This document shows positions 1 through 10,025 of a stretch of 64,000 bases of DNA, in pieces. The notes beneath the pieces were generated by a model. That model saw only the letters and a list, made by a program, of their open reading frames with translations. It had not been told where the DNA came from and did no database searches. This DNA comes from Limnomonas spitsbergensis (Eukaryota; Chlorophyta; Chlorophyceae; Chlamydomonadales). Location: positions 220,001 through 284,000 of the forward strand of contig JAYJMM010000104.1 in assembly GCA_037349105.1 (NCBI GenBank). Reading direction: 5' to 3'. Position numbers and translations under genes: made by a program. Numbering within the stretch: position 1 is the first letter of the stretch; each line of letters begins with the position of its first letter.

Positions 1-1601
1 TCCTCTCCTCCTCTCCTCCTCTCCTCCTCTCCTCCTCTCCTCCTCTCCTCCTCTCCTCCTCTCCTCCTCTCCTCCTCTCCTCCTCTCCTCCTCTCCTCCT
101 CTCCTCCTCTCCTCCTCTCCTCCTCTCCTCCTCTCCTCCTCTCCTCCTCTCCTCCTCTCCTCCTCTCCTCCTCTCCTCCTCTCCTCCTCTCCTCCTCTCC
201 TCCTCTCCTCCTCTCCTCCTCTCCTCCTCTCCTCCTCTCCTCCTCTCCTCCTCTCCTCCTCTCCTCCTCTCCTCCTCTCCTCCTCTCCTCCTCTCCTCCT
301 CTCCTCCTCTCCTCCTCTCCTCCTCTCCTCCTCTCCTCCTCTCCTCCTCTCCTCCTCTCCTCCTCTCCTCCTCTCCTCCTCTCCTCCTCTCCTCCTCTCC
401 TCCTCTCCTCCTCTCCTCCTCTCCTCCTCTCCTCCTCTCCTCCTCTCCTCCTCTCCTCCTCTCCTCCTCTCCTCCTCTCCTCCTCTCCTCCTCTCCTCCT
501 CTCCTCCTCTCCTCCTCTCCTCCTCTCCTCCTCTCCTCCTCTCCTCCTCTCCTCCTCTCCTCCTCTCCTCCTCTCCTCCTCTACTCCTCTCCTCCTCTCC
601 TCCCCTCCACCTCTCCTCCTCTCCTCCTCTCCTCCTCTCCTCCACTCCTCCTCTCCTCCACTCCTCCTCTCCTCCTCACCTCCTCCCCTCCTCTCCTCCT
701 CTCCTCCTCTCCTCCTCTCTTCCTCTCCGCCTCTCCGCCTCTCCTCATCCTCTCCACCGCCTCTCCGCCGCCTCTCCGCCGCCTCTCCTCCGCCTCTCCG
801 CCGCCTCTCCTCCTCCTCTCCTCCTCCTCTCCTCATCCTCTCCTCCTCCTCTCCTCCTCACCTCCTCTCCTCCTCCTCCTCTCCTCCTCCTCCTCTCCTC
901 CTCCTCCTCTCCTCCTCCTCCTCTCCTCCTACTCCTCTCCTCCTCCTCCTCTCCTCCTCCTCCTCTCCTCCTCCTCCTCTCCTCCTCCTCCTCTCCTCCT
1001 CCTCCTCTCCTCCTCCTCCTCTCCTCCTCCTCCTCTCCTCCTCCTCCTCTCCTCCTCCTCCTCTCCTCCTCCTCCTCTCCTCCTCCTCCTCTCCTCCTCC
1101 TCCTCTCCTCCTCCTCCTCTCCTCCTCCTCCTCTCCTCCTCATCCTCTCCTCCTCCTCCTCCTCTCCTCCTCCTCCTCTCCTCCTCCTCCTCTCCTCCTC
1201 ATCCTCTCCTCCTCATCCTCTCCTCCTCATCCTCTCCTCCTCATCCTCTCATCCTCCTCCTCCTCTCCTCCTCCTCCTCCTCTCCTTATCCTCCTCCTCT
1301 CCTCCTCCTCGACCTCTCCTCCTCCTCTCCTCCTCCTCTCCTCATATCCTCCTCCTCTCCTCCTCCTCTCCTCCTCCTCTCCTCCTCCTCTCCTCCTCCT
1401 CTCCTCCTCCTCCTCTACTCCTCCTCTACTCCTCCTCTCCTCCTCCTCTCCTCCTCCTCTCCTCCTCCTCTCCTCATCCTCTCCTCCTCCTCTCCTCCTC
1501 CTCCTCTCCTCCTCCTCATCTCCTTCTCCTCTCCTCCTCCTCTCCTCCTCCTCTCCTCCTCCTCTCCTCCTCTCCTCCTCCTATCCTCCTCCTATCCTCC
1601 T
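1..1601. repeat. Homopyrimidine (TCC)nTC satellite tract, left flank
   Basis: Almost pure C/T on the plus strand. The unit length changes along the tract but always fits (TCC)nTC: 8 bp (n=2) over roughly 1-720, 14 bp (n=4) over about 870-1160, and 11 bp (n=3) from about 1310 to 1600, with scattered A interruptions. The same 11-bp type resumes at 20678, so the tract was continuous before the retroelement inserted. A long Arg/Gly/Glu open frame on the minus strand is a by-product of the repeat. Pure polypurine/polypyrimidine DNA of this kind can adopt triplex structures; nothing here shows that it does. Confidence 0.97.
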
Positions 1602-2237
1602 TGTCACAGTATATTACCGTATACGTGACAGAACCGTTTAGACCGCAGTTAGCGGCCTCGGGGACTCCGCAGCTTCTCTGCGGAGTCTACGGATTTGAAC
1701 TGAGACCTAGAAACCCGCTTACGCCGGTTGATTTGACAGATTGTACCGTATTCTGAATTGGGCCTGCCGGGTCCCTGTATCCCGGCAGTTGCCTAGGCTA
1801 ACTACTTCGTCCCTTTCTAAAGGACAGGCCTCTTATGTAACAAGCTCCGGCCGGCATCCAATGCATGAGGCCTGAGGTGTTCATAACGTCAGTACCTATA
1901 TCAAGTCAAGACTAGCTCCGCCTCAGCTGAACTACCTGGAGACAAGTACCTCAGTAGTGAACCGAGACCCTGCCGAAGAAGAAGTACGCAGTCAACCTCC
2001 CGGCTACCTCACCGCGTGTTGCGCGGTAAGTGCCCTTAACATAGCCCAGCTGGATCGCGCCCAGACGGCCAGAAGGGCTACGCTACCATACGTCTATTGC
2101 TATACATACAAATATCCAGCTCTACTGCTTAACTCGCTGAGCACTCGCAGCCAGTGAAGAGTCACTGAGCCTGCCCGTAGGCGTCCGTCACTGCCGTGAG
2201 GAAAGAAGTCCGCCACGGACCTGAAGCGCACATCGCG
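1602..2237 (+). repeat. Terminal repeat A1 (LTR-like, 636 bp)
   Basis: Begins TGTCACAG at the element boundary and appears identical by eye to 10026-10661; both copies even carry the same 66-codon open frame. It contains a hairpin with 10-bp arms (GACTCCGCAG / CTGCGGAGTC, 1663-1687) and a second GC-rich one near 1766-1790. It ends ...CACATCGCG rather than with CA, so it is not a textbook complete LTR. By position it should hold the promoter for the gag transcript. Confidence 0.9.
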
Positions 2238-2260
2238 TGTCCTTTAGAAAGGGACGAAGT
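2238..2260 (+). promoter_or_regulatory. Candidate self-priming primer-binding site
   Basis: The 23 bases directly after the A1 repeat are the exact reverse complement of 1804-1826 inside A1, and weaker pairing continues beyond. In Tf1/sushi-type LTR retrotransposons the PBS directly follows the 5' LTR and pairs with the first bases of the same transcript, which folds back and is cleaved to prime reverse transcription. The location and perfect pairing fit that scheme if transcription starts near 1804. No 5' end data exist here, so the role is inferred. Confidence 0.5.
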
Positions 2261-2734
2261 GGATTTAGCCTGATCAGCTTGATTCGCCAATTCCTGCTAA
2301 AGGTGCTTGTGCAGCGGATTTGGAATTTTGTTTGCATACAAACGACCTTGGACAGCGTTTGAACTGCACTTTGCTGTGGTAATCTCCAGAGAGAGATTGC
2401 CAAGTTAAACCCTGAGAATCGCTGAGCGTGGCAGCTTAGTGTTGAGTCCAGGAGAGGCTTGAAGATCTGGCTGTGGATTTAAACACCCAGCAGATAATTA
2501 CCTGTGTGACTGCAGATTGTGATCAGGTGGATCCAATCTTTCATCATTGACAGAAGTGAACTTGTGGATAGAACATCCAAGTTTGAAATCTTGTGGAGGT
2601 GCCAAAGGATCCCCGCAGGGACGCAGAGCTGAGCGGACACTACGCAAGAGGCTACATCCACGCAGGGCGTGTGACGTCCACGCAGGACGTGAGACTTTTA
2701 GAAGCAGCCCGGCCAGCAAGGTGGGAAGAATTAA

Positions 2735-2826
2735 GAGGGCGAAGGAGGATTCCGCCAGATTAAAAATAAGCGAGCAGAAAAGAGGGCGAAGGAGGATTCC
2801 GCCAGATTGAAATTAGTGAGCAGAAA
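2735..2826 (+). repeat. Tandem duplication in the gag leader
   Basis: Two adjacent copies of about 46 bp starting GAGGGCGAAGGAGGATTCC lie in the 5' leader, roughly 200 bases before the gag start codon. The copies differ at a few bases. The leader from 2261 to 3003 shows no other gene; duplicated leader motifs can be RNA packaging signals, but that is only a guess. Confidence 0.7.
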
Positions 2827-3003
2827 AGCAGGAAGGAGAGCCCTTTCCTGCATATTGCTGTACCTGCCGTCCGATCTTGATTTGCAAGCCCTCACCAGAT
2901 TGCAGTAGGAACAAGGGGGCAGAAGCCTAAACGTTAGCAGATCCTGTAGGGGGTGTCGCCAGCGCGCTGGCAGGACCGTGCGGTTCGTAAATTGCCTGTA
3001 GGA

Positions 3004-6000
3004 ATGATAGACGTAGATCTAAATCCCGATAGGCACCAGCACCCTGACGCCCAACGGAGCAGTGGGCGTCTGAGGGGGCTGGAGCCGGGTGTAAACCTGA
3101 TGGAAGCTAGTGATGAGCTGGCTGCAGAAGCCCTGTTGGTGGCGGCGAAGCTGGCAGGGCCAGTGGGACCGCCCGCAGGAGACTGCAAGGTGCCAGAACC
3201 AGGCCGCGTACCGCCCAGAGAGGCAGGGGCGCAGGCAGACAGCTCGGTGCTAGTGTCGCACAAAGGGATCAGCCGAGGTGGGCCAGGGCCCCAATCAACC
3301 CAGGATATTCCAAGGCAAGGCCTGGAATATGCGCAGTGGTTGAGACAGGGAGGAAGAACCCCTGAGCTGACATTGGACCCGGCCGTTGAGGTACCGCAGA
3401 CCAGTGGCGCAAATCGGGACAGTGGTCCAGAAGGCGCACCAGAGCAGGACTTGCCCAGTGAGGCAAGGGCCGCGCAACGAGTCAAGAACGAGCCCGATCA
3501 CGGTGATCAAGGGGCAGGCGCCTCTGCAGCCCCAGAGAGGGCAGCAGAGTGCAAGGGAGCCAGAGACCTAGGCAGTGGGCCAGAATACGCGACGCAGAAG
3601 AGGCTGCTGAGAGTGGCAGGTGCTGCGCAGTGCGTTAAAAAAGAGAACGGTACGATGCCCCGTGGTGGAGGTCAGGTGATCTGGAAACCTGCAGATCTGC
3701 AGGCGGTGGGTAGAGCAAAAGACGCCACTGCGAAACGGCCTCCAGAAAAAAGGAAGGAGGATCTGGCTCAGCCAATAGGGTGGAACATGCTAGGGCAGTG
3801 GATCGCTGGAGTGTGGAAAGTTGCGTGTGACGCAGTAATCACCTTAACAGAAGAATTCCCTGCGTTGCAAGGAGAGCAGGAAATGTATTGGACAGAAGTC
3901 CAGGGGGATGACCAGAATGATCCGGAACAGGTGAGGTTAAGCAGCCCGGCTGTGCGTCAGCAGTGCACACCCTTGGAGGCAGTGACCCGGCGTGTGAAGC
4001 AGCCAGGAGGTCAGGTAACCCCCAACGGCTGGTCCATGTTTGATATCCTCAGCAGTGACAGTGAGCCAAGTCCCAGGCACCTGATCAACTGTATTACGGC
4101 AGAGAGTGCCGGCCCACCCAGGCAGGATAGCCCGGTAGCTAGCAAGCAGCTGCACCTGATCAACTGTATTCCGATAGGGAATGCTTTTTCACCCAAACCA
4201 GTGACCGGTGGCTGCGAGCCGGGCCAATTGCAGGTGCATGCGTCACGGCTGTGTTTGCAGATGGAGGCAGTGCCTGTGAAAACTGTGGTGGCCGGTGGCT
4301 GTGAGCCAGGCCAATTGCAGGTGCAGGCGTCACGGCTGTGTTTGCAGAAGGAGGCAGTTCCTGTGAAAACTGTGGTGGCCGGTGGCTGCGAGCCAAGCCA
4401 ATTGCAGGTGCAGGCGTCACGGCTGGGTTTGCAGAGAGAGGCAGTTCCTGTGACACCTGTAGGGATCGGTGGCTGTGAGCCAGGTCAACTGCAGGTGCAT
4501 GCGTCACGGCTGTGTTTGCCGAGGGAGGCAGCCCATGTGACACCTGTGGCGGCCGCTGGCTGTGAGCCAGGCCAACTGCAGGTGCATGCGTCACGGCTGT
4601 GTTTGCAGAGAGAGGCAGTTCATGTGACACCTGTGGTGACCGATGGCCACGAGCCGTGCCAACTGCAGGTGCAGGCGTCACGGCTGTGTTTTCAGATGGA
4701 GGACGTTCCTGTGACATCTGGGGTGGCCGGTGGCTGTGAGCCAGGCCAACTGCAGTTGCAGGCGTCACGACGGTGCTTGCAGAGGGAGGCAATTCATGTG
4801 ACACCTGTAGGGATCGGTGGCTGTGAGCCAGGCCAACTGCAGGTGCAGGCGTCACGTTTGTGTTTGTCGAGGGAGGCAGCCCATGTGTCACCTGTGGTGG
4901 CCGGCGGCTGCGAGCCGGACCAACTGCATCCGTGGGAGCAGAAGCTGACCCAAAAGGTGGCTGAGGAACCAGTTGGCCCAAGTGAGGTTGAGGACCACGA
5001 GCACAGGCAGGCGCCGGTGCTGGTGCAGATGCACCAGCCAGAAGAAGATGGGCCTGTCACACCACCAGTGGCAGCAGCTCCAGGAGGGGTCCAGGTGCCA
5101 ATATCAGAACCAGGGGCGACCCAGCAGGCCAGCAAACAGCTGGAGGCGGCAGAGAATCCTGAGGGGTCAGAGGAGCAGGGAATCTCCATACCCATGCTGA
5201 GGGAAAAGGTGAACGGGTACCAGCAGAAGCTCAAAGGAATGGCCAGGCAGCTGTGGATGGCCAGGCAGCCAGGGAATGCCTGGCAGATGAGAATGACCAG
5301 GCAGCTGAGGATGATGAAGCGTCGCTTGGCAAAGAAACTGCAGACGCTGTTGCCACAAGACAGGGCAGCTGACAGTGACGTGGATGAAGCTAGGAGCAGC
5401 AGGTCTCCGGTGCTAGCACCCGTGAACAACAGCAGCAGCATGAATGTGTGCCTGGTAGCATTCCCTGCTGCGGTGCCTGCAGATGTGGAGCTGGCCAGGC
5501 TCTGGGAGGATTGCGCAACAGGTGACCGTCAGCAGCAGATGGACACCCGCAATGCCATGCGTCAGGCCATGAGGTATTACCCCGGAAGAGTATGCATGTT
5601 CTGCGGGTTTGAGTGCGAGCACAGCGACAGTGCATGTGAGCACCTCATGGATGCCAACATCCAGAGGGGGCTGGAGCCGGGTGAGGACCCGGCTGAGGCC
5701 AGTGATGCAGAGATCAAGCGCGAGGGAGCTGAGATCAAGCCTGCTGTGACCAGGCAGGCCCCGCAGAGCAGCAAAGAACCACAGGAAAAGTCAGCTGTAC
5801 CGGTAGGAAAGCCGTGGGCTGACCTAATATCTGAGAAAGAGCTGCCTGATCCGATACAAGAAGAGAAGGGGCGGCAGCCAGTGACAGGGCTGCGCCCAAG
5901 GCAGCCAATGCGACCACGCAGGGTGCCGGTTCAAAGAGGGGCGGGATCTACAGTTTACGGGACGCCGCTGTCCAAGTTTACGCCCAGTGTGGGCAGACCT

Positions 6001-8517
6001 GTGCAGACACCCAAGGAGGGATCTAGCAGCCAGATGCGAGCAGGCGGCGGCCACAAGGAAATCCTGCGCAGATTTTATCAAGGTACAGCACAGGCGCAGG
6101 ATACCAGACCTAGAGAGCCAGAGCGCTCCGGGACTGGGGGAGTAGTGTGCGGCAATGAGGAGTCAGAAGGACCGATCGGTTGGGCAGGAATTTTGCAGTG
6201 GGCAACAGACCTGTGGAAGCAAGTTTGCTCCAGGACGTTCTTGCATTTCCAGGACCAGGTCACAGCCATTGAGGAGTTCAAGGCCCATCATCTGAGGGGA
6301 TGGGCAACAAAGGCCATGCTGGGTATCCCCCACACAGGGCAGGACAGGGCGACGCTGTTAAGCGCCCTTGGACAGGTATCCAAGGGAAGGGCTGGACGCG
6401 AAGCAGCCCTGGCTGTTAAGGCCTTCGCAGATGAGTGGTGCAATGAGGTAACAGGAAATCAGGTGGAACCGGGATCCGAGCCAGAAGATGAGGAGGACCA
6501 GGCATGGGAAGGATTTAAAACAGCGGGGCAGCGGCCTGAGGAGCTCAGGGAAGTCCAAAGGTGGCAGCAGCAAGCAAGAACCGCGCCAACCCCAACACTC
6601 AGATCTGAGGTTTTTGAGGTCAGCAGCGAGCCAAGCCTCAGGGGGCGGCCAAGGGGCAGGGAAGAGCCCAGGGCCAGTAGCCCAGCCGCCAGCGAAAGGG
6701 CGGAGTTGACTAGCCGGTCGCTGGCCAGGATGGCTGAGCAAGGCGTAGCGACGCGCAGAGCAAACAGGCAAGAGTCCTATGCACTCCTGCGCATAATCGA
6801 GGACAAAGAGAACACAGGCCAGGAAACCCAGGTGGATTACATCGAGGAGTTCCTGAGGAAAAGGCAAGAGGGCGCAGCAAGAGGAACACAACAGGACGAG
6901 CCTGCAGGCAGTGTGCGCTTCAGTGGACCAAGAAGGCAGGAAACCAGAGGGGAAACACAATCTGATTCCTACGTCAGGAATTACACAGGAGGGAAACAGC
7001 CAAGCTGGCAGAGCCAGGAGCCGCCCAGGGGGCAGGCAGACGGCAGGGAACAGCCAAACTGGCAGAGCCAGGAGCCGCCCAGGGGGCCGGCAGAATACGG
7101 CAGGAGGACACAGCCAGGCGAGCCAAGCCAGAAGCCGCCCAGGGGGCAGGCAGAATCCGGCAGAGGATCACAGCCTCGGGAGTCTGGCCCAGAGGAGAGA
7201 AAAAGCAGAGATGAGGCTGATCAGCCGCCACCCGAGAGGAGCAGAGGCTCCGCGAGCAGGTCCGGCAGACAGTCGTCCGGGGGCGGACAAGCCCAGGATG
7301 GGGCTGGCCGCAGAAACAGCCAGTACCAGCGCAGTCGCAGCCCATCAGGGGGCGACAGTAGCGGATCTGGATCAGACTCCAGTTTAGACGAGTCGGGGTC
7401 AGGTGGAGCGGACAGGCGCGGGCCAAGGGCCAGGCGGGAGTCCAGCGACCAGGAAATGAAGAGGCTCGATAGGGAGCAGACAAGGATGAACATGCAGCTG
7501 CTGCAGCAGATGGTCCTGCAGCTGGCAGGGGTGGCCAAATATACCAAAATCCCAGCTATCCAAGGCAACGTGCCGGTGTTGGATATGTCACACCCGGGCG
7601 CGGTTGCAGCCAAGAAATATTGCCAAGAGTGTGGCTATTGGGGATCACACAACAGACTGGCGCTGTCGGATGAACCACCGGCGCTGGCCGTGGTGGCAGG
7701 GGAAATTGTTGGATCCTGCCAGTCACCCTCGGCCATGGCCATGCTCGTGCGATCCCTGGCCAGGTTGTGGAACAACAAGCCTGCCAGTGTGGGGCCGTTG
7801 ATGGTGGCCATCAGGGCAGCGCCCCATGCAGGGGACAGGGCCACCAAGGAGGTGGAAAGGATCAGGGGGCAGTGGGCCGCTCCAGCAGAGGAGCAGTGCT
7901 GTGCGGTTTCCCTGCTTACCCTGTGGATCAGGGTGGTAAAGGAGGAGGTGGGGAAGCCGACCTCGGATGAGAGATCCGCGATCACCAACCTCAAGCTGGG
8001 AGTCAAAACAACCTTGGATCCAGAGGTCAAGCCAGAGGAGACAGTGGAGGCGTTTGCGCACAGAGTACTGTCCACAGCAGAGCTGCTGCAGATCTCGAGG
8101 GATGCAGTGGACTACTTTGGCAGAAGGCACTCGGTCTCGCACATGTTCTATGAGGGGCTGCCAGTGGCCACCAGGGTCAAGCTGAGCAAGTTCGTGATCA
8201 CTGTGCCAGGGTACTTGTGCATGACCGATGAGGAGCAGATCACTGTGCTGACGCAGCAGGTGGTGCTGTGGGAGAAGTTCGCCCTGGAAATGGGGGACCT
8301 GATGGTCACAGATCACAGGCCTACGGCAGAAGAGGAGAATGAGATGGAAGAGGCAGAAGAGGAGAATGAGATGGAAGAGGAGGAAGAGGCGGATGAGGAG
8401 GAGGAGGCGCGAGAGGCTTCTTGGAGGGAGAGACTTGTTGGAGAAAGATATTCCTTGGATGAGGAGAAGCCAATGTCACCCAGCGAGCGGTCCATAGATG
8501 GGCCAAGGTGGCGCTAG
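3004..8517 (+). CDS. Gag-like protein of the retroelement
   Basis: Predicted 1,837 residues from the first ATG (3004); an in-frame TAG at 2947 limits upstream extension. Residues about 1500-1765 resemble a retrotransposon capsid domain: a helix-rich segment with the pattern ETVEAFAHRVLS...HMFYEGLP...LSKFV. An acidic Glu tail follows (about 1776-1805). No CCHC zinc knuckle follows the capsid; a Cys/His cluster (CMFCGFECEHS...CEH, about 5590-5645) is the nearest metal-binding candidate. The N-terminal half holds about eight and a half 29-residue repeats. A short Trp-rich motif (IGW...QW...LWK.VC type) occurs twice, near residues 257 and 1057. A long Ser/Arg/Gln-rich linker precedes the capsid. 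This is much larger than usual Gag. Function as Gag is inferred from the capsid-like region and its place in the element. Confidence 0.8.
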   Translation: MIDVDLNPDRHQHPDAQRSSGRLRGLEPGVNLMEASDELAAEALLVAAKLAGPVGPPAGDCKVPEPGRVPPREAGAQADSSVLVSHKGISRGGPGPQSTQDIPRQGLEYAQWLRQGGRTPELTLDPAVEVPQTSGANRDSGPEGAPEQDLPSEARAAQRVKNEPDHGDQGAGASAAPERAAECKGARDLGSGPEYATQKRLLRVAGAAQCVKKENGTMPRGGGQVIWKPADLQAVGRAKDATAKRPPEKRKEDLAQPIGWNMLGQWIAGVWKVACDAVITLTEEFPALQGEQEMYWTEVQGDDQNDPEQVRLSSPAVRQQCTPLEAVTRRVKQPGGQVTPNGWSMFDILSSDSEPSPRHLINCITAESAGPPRQDSPVASKQLHLINCIPIGNAFSPKPVTGGCEPGQLQVHASRLCLQMEAVPVKTVVAGGCEPGQLQVQASRLCLQKEAVPVKTVVAGGCEPSQLQVQASRLGLQREAVPVTPVGIGGCEPGQLQVHASRLCLPREAAHVTPVAAAGCEPGQLQVHASRLCLQREAVHVTPVVTDGHEPCQLQVQASRLCFQMEDVPVTSGVAGGCEPGQLQLQASRRCLQREAIHVTPVGIGGCEPGQLQVQASRLCLSREAAHVSPVVAGGCEPDQLHPWEQKLTQKVAEEPVGPSEVEDHEHRQAPVLVQMHQPEEDGPVTPPVAAAPGGVQVPISEPGATQQASKQLEAAENPEGSEEQGISIPMLREKVNGYQQKLKGMARQLWMARQPGNAWQMRMTRQLRMMKRRLAKKLQTLLPQDRAADSDVDEARSSRSPVLAPVNNSSSMNVCLVAFPAAVPADVELARLWEDCATGDRQQQMDTRNAMRQAMRYYPGRVCMFCGFECEHSDSACEHLMDANIQRGLEPGEDPAEASDAEIKREGAEIKPAVTRQAPQSSKEPQEKSAVPVGKPWADLISEKELPDPIQEEKGRQPVTGLRPRQPMRPRRVPVQRGAGSTVYGTPLSKFTPSVGRPVQTPKEGSSSQMRAGGGHKEILRRFYQGTAQAQDTRPREPERSGTGGVVCGNEESEGPIGWAGILQWATDLWKQVCSRTFLHFQDQVTAIEEFKAHHLRGWATKAMLGIPHTGQDRATLLSALGQVSKGRAGREAALAVKAFADEWCNEVTGNQVEPGSEPEDEEDQAWEGFKTAGQRPEELREVQRWQQQARTAPTPTLRSEVFEVSSEPSLRGRPRGREEPRASSPAASERAELTSRSLARMAEQGVATRRANRQESYALLRIIEDKENTGQETQVDYIEEFLRKRQEGAARGTQQDEPAGSVRFSGPRRQETRGETQSDSYVRNYTGGKQPSWQSQEPPRGQADGREQPNWQSQEPPRGPAEYGRRTQPGEPSQKPPRGQAESGRGSQPRESGPEERKSRDEADQPPPERSRGSASRSGRQSSGGGQAQDGAGRRNSQYQRSRSPSGGDSSGSGSDSSLDESGSGGADRRGPRARRESSDQEMKRLDREQTRMNMQLLQQMVLQLAGVAKYTKIPAIQGNVPVLDMSHPGAVAAKKYCQECGYWGSHNRLALSDEPPALAVVAGEIVGSCQSPSAMAMLVRSLARLWNNKPASVGPLMVAIRAAPHAGDRATKEVERIRGQWAAPAEEQCCAVSLLTLWIRVVKEEVGKPTSDERSAITNLKLGVKTTLDPEVKPEETVEAFAHRVLSTAELLQISRDAVDYFGRRHSVSHMFYEGLPVATRVKLSKFVITVPGYLCMTDEEQITVLTQQVVLWEKFALEMGDLMVTDHRPTAEEENEMEEAEEENEMEEEEEADEEEEAREASWRERLVGERYSLDEEKPMSPSERSIDGPRWR
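4207..4930 (+). repeat. 87-bp coding minisatellite in gag
   Basis: Copies start at 4207 and every 87 bases to 4816, with a partial ninth at 4903. Each encodes a 29-residue unit starting GGCEPGQLQV.ASRLCL. Units differ by point changes but keep the frame and a conserved Cys pair. Expansion in exact codon multiples suggests that the repeated protein segment is tolerated or used. Confidence 0.95.
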
Positions 8518-9974
8518 GCTCCCAACAAAGAGGAGGAGTCAGCCCTTGTGGAGCTTACCGAGACCTGAGACCGAGCCCAGTGCGGCAAGGCCGCTGAGCT
8601 TGTGACGTTACCCACGCCGTAACTGGCAAGGAGCGGGCAGGCGCCTACAGAGCAGAAAATGCAGACGCAGAGCGGCTTGTCCTAGTACCCGGCAGGCAGT
8701 GGGCCGGCAGCCAGCGGACCGAAGACGGAAGATGCAGGATTGGAGTTAAAGCTATCGCAGCAACATAGTGAAAATTTGTTTCTCAAACACCGTAGCAGCA
8801 AGGCTACGGTAGTACATATGTTATGAAGATGATGAGCGAGGAGAATTAGTCAACTCGGGCGATGATAACACAGCAGGGGGCGGATCACGCTGCTACGGCG
8901 CACATTTCCTGTGGCCATTGAAGACCAGGCGGCTATGGCGCAGTGGGGCGAGAGCAGCGGTTGTTCTTAGCTTGACCTGATAACTTTGAAGATATCTCTG
9001 TTTGCTAGCCAGTAGTGGGCTAAACAGCCTGGATTTGTAGGATTCTGCGCATTGCGCTTCAGCTGAGACTCGGTGGATTTTTTTTAGTTCTGATTGAAGA
9101 AGGCCTGAACCAGGCAGATTTGCTAAGACGATTTGAGCTTCTACGTACATATTTTCTAGAAGTTTAAAGATTCTGATTTCTCATGACTTCTGATGGTTTC
9201 TGATGATTTCTGATGGTTTCTGATGCTTTCTGATGGTTGCTGAGGGTTTCTGATGGGTTCTGACCCTTTATTGCCTGCAACCAAGCATGACACTGGTGAC
9301 GGTACCGGATTCTGTGTGCCCCGATCAGGCCGGAGAGAGATCAGGGTCCCAGAGGCCTTTGTCAAGTGTGCAGAACCGTGGGTGGACCTAGGGTCCGCCA
9401 CGGGTTTCAGTGAATTTTTTCTTTGATGAATTTCCTTGTGAGGATGTCCTGCAGCACATTTCCTGCAGTGGATTTTCTTCAGGGGATTTTTTTACCGACT
9501 GGCTGGATTGCAGTCAGATGTTTAGGAGGCTTCAGTGTTAGGGAACTGACAAGTTCTGGGCGTACAGATTTTGCTTTGAAAACAGCCTGAACCAGGCTGA
9601 TGTGTGTATATAGCCTGAACCAGGCAGATGCGGAGGACGGCCTGAACCAGGCAGATTTGCTTTGATATTTTGATCTTCTGAGGTGTACATAGTGCCAGAA
9701 GTTTCTTTCTTTTAGTACCGACCCCTTTTTCCGGCTCCCAGCGCATGCCCTTTAGGCTTAACGCTGAGGAGCGGGGGGCGAGTGAAGTAGTAGGGGCGGT
9801 ACCCACAAGACAGGGACACCCAGACATTACCCCTAGGCAGAGAGACTTCCTGCTAGGGCCGAGCCTTACAGTAGCCAGTTAACAGCTCTTGTCTGAAGTA
9901 CAAGGAGTCTGTGTGTACGGTAATGTACCGTGTTTATGAGTAGAAGGACACTTCTCTAAGGCGCCTTTACCGGA

Positions 9975-10023
9975 GATTCCGGAGTTTACCATATTGGCAC
10001 GTTTACTGCTTTATGGTGCGACA
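9975..10023 (+). repeat. B1: internal copy of the right terminus
   Basis: These 49 bases, ending GGTGCGACA, match 20629-20677 exactly by eye. They are followed by GC and then the start of A2 (TGTCACAG), producing the palindrome ACAGCTGT, i.e. the two element termini abutted with a 2-bp spacer. Confidence 0.9.
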
Positions 10024-10025
10024 GC

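Noticed and set aside
745..1143. Arg/Gly/Glu repeat protein
   Set aside because: Produced by the (TCC)4TC tract; no start context or non-repeat sequence.
1957..2157. 66-codon frame conserved in both terminal repeats (also 10381-10581)
   Set aside because: Identity follows from the duplicated DNA; it starts with GTG and is not preserved in the diverged inverted copy.
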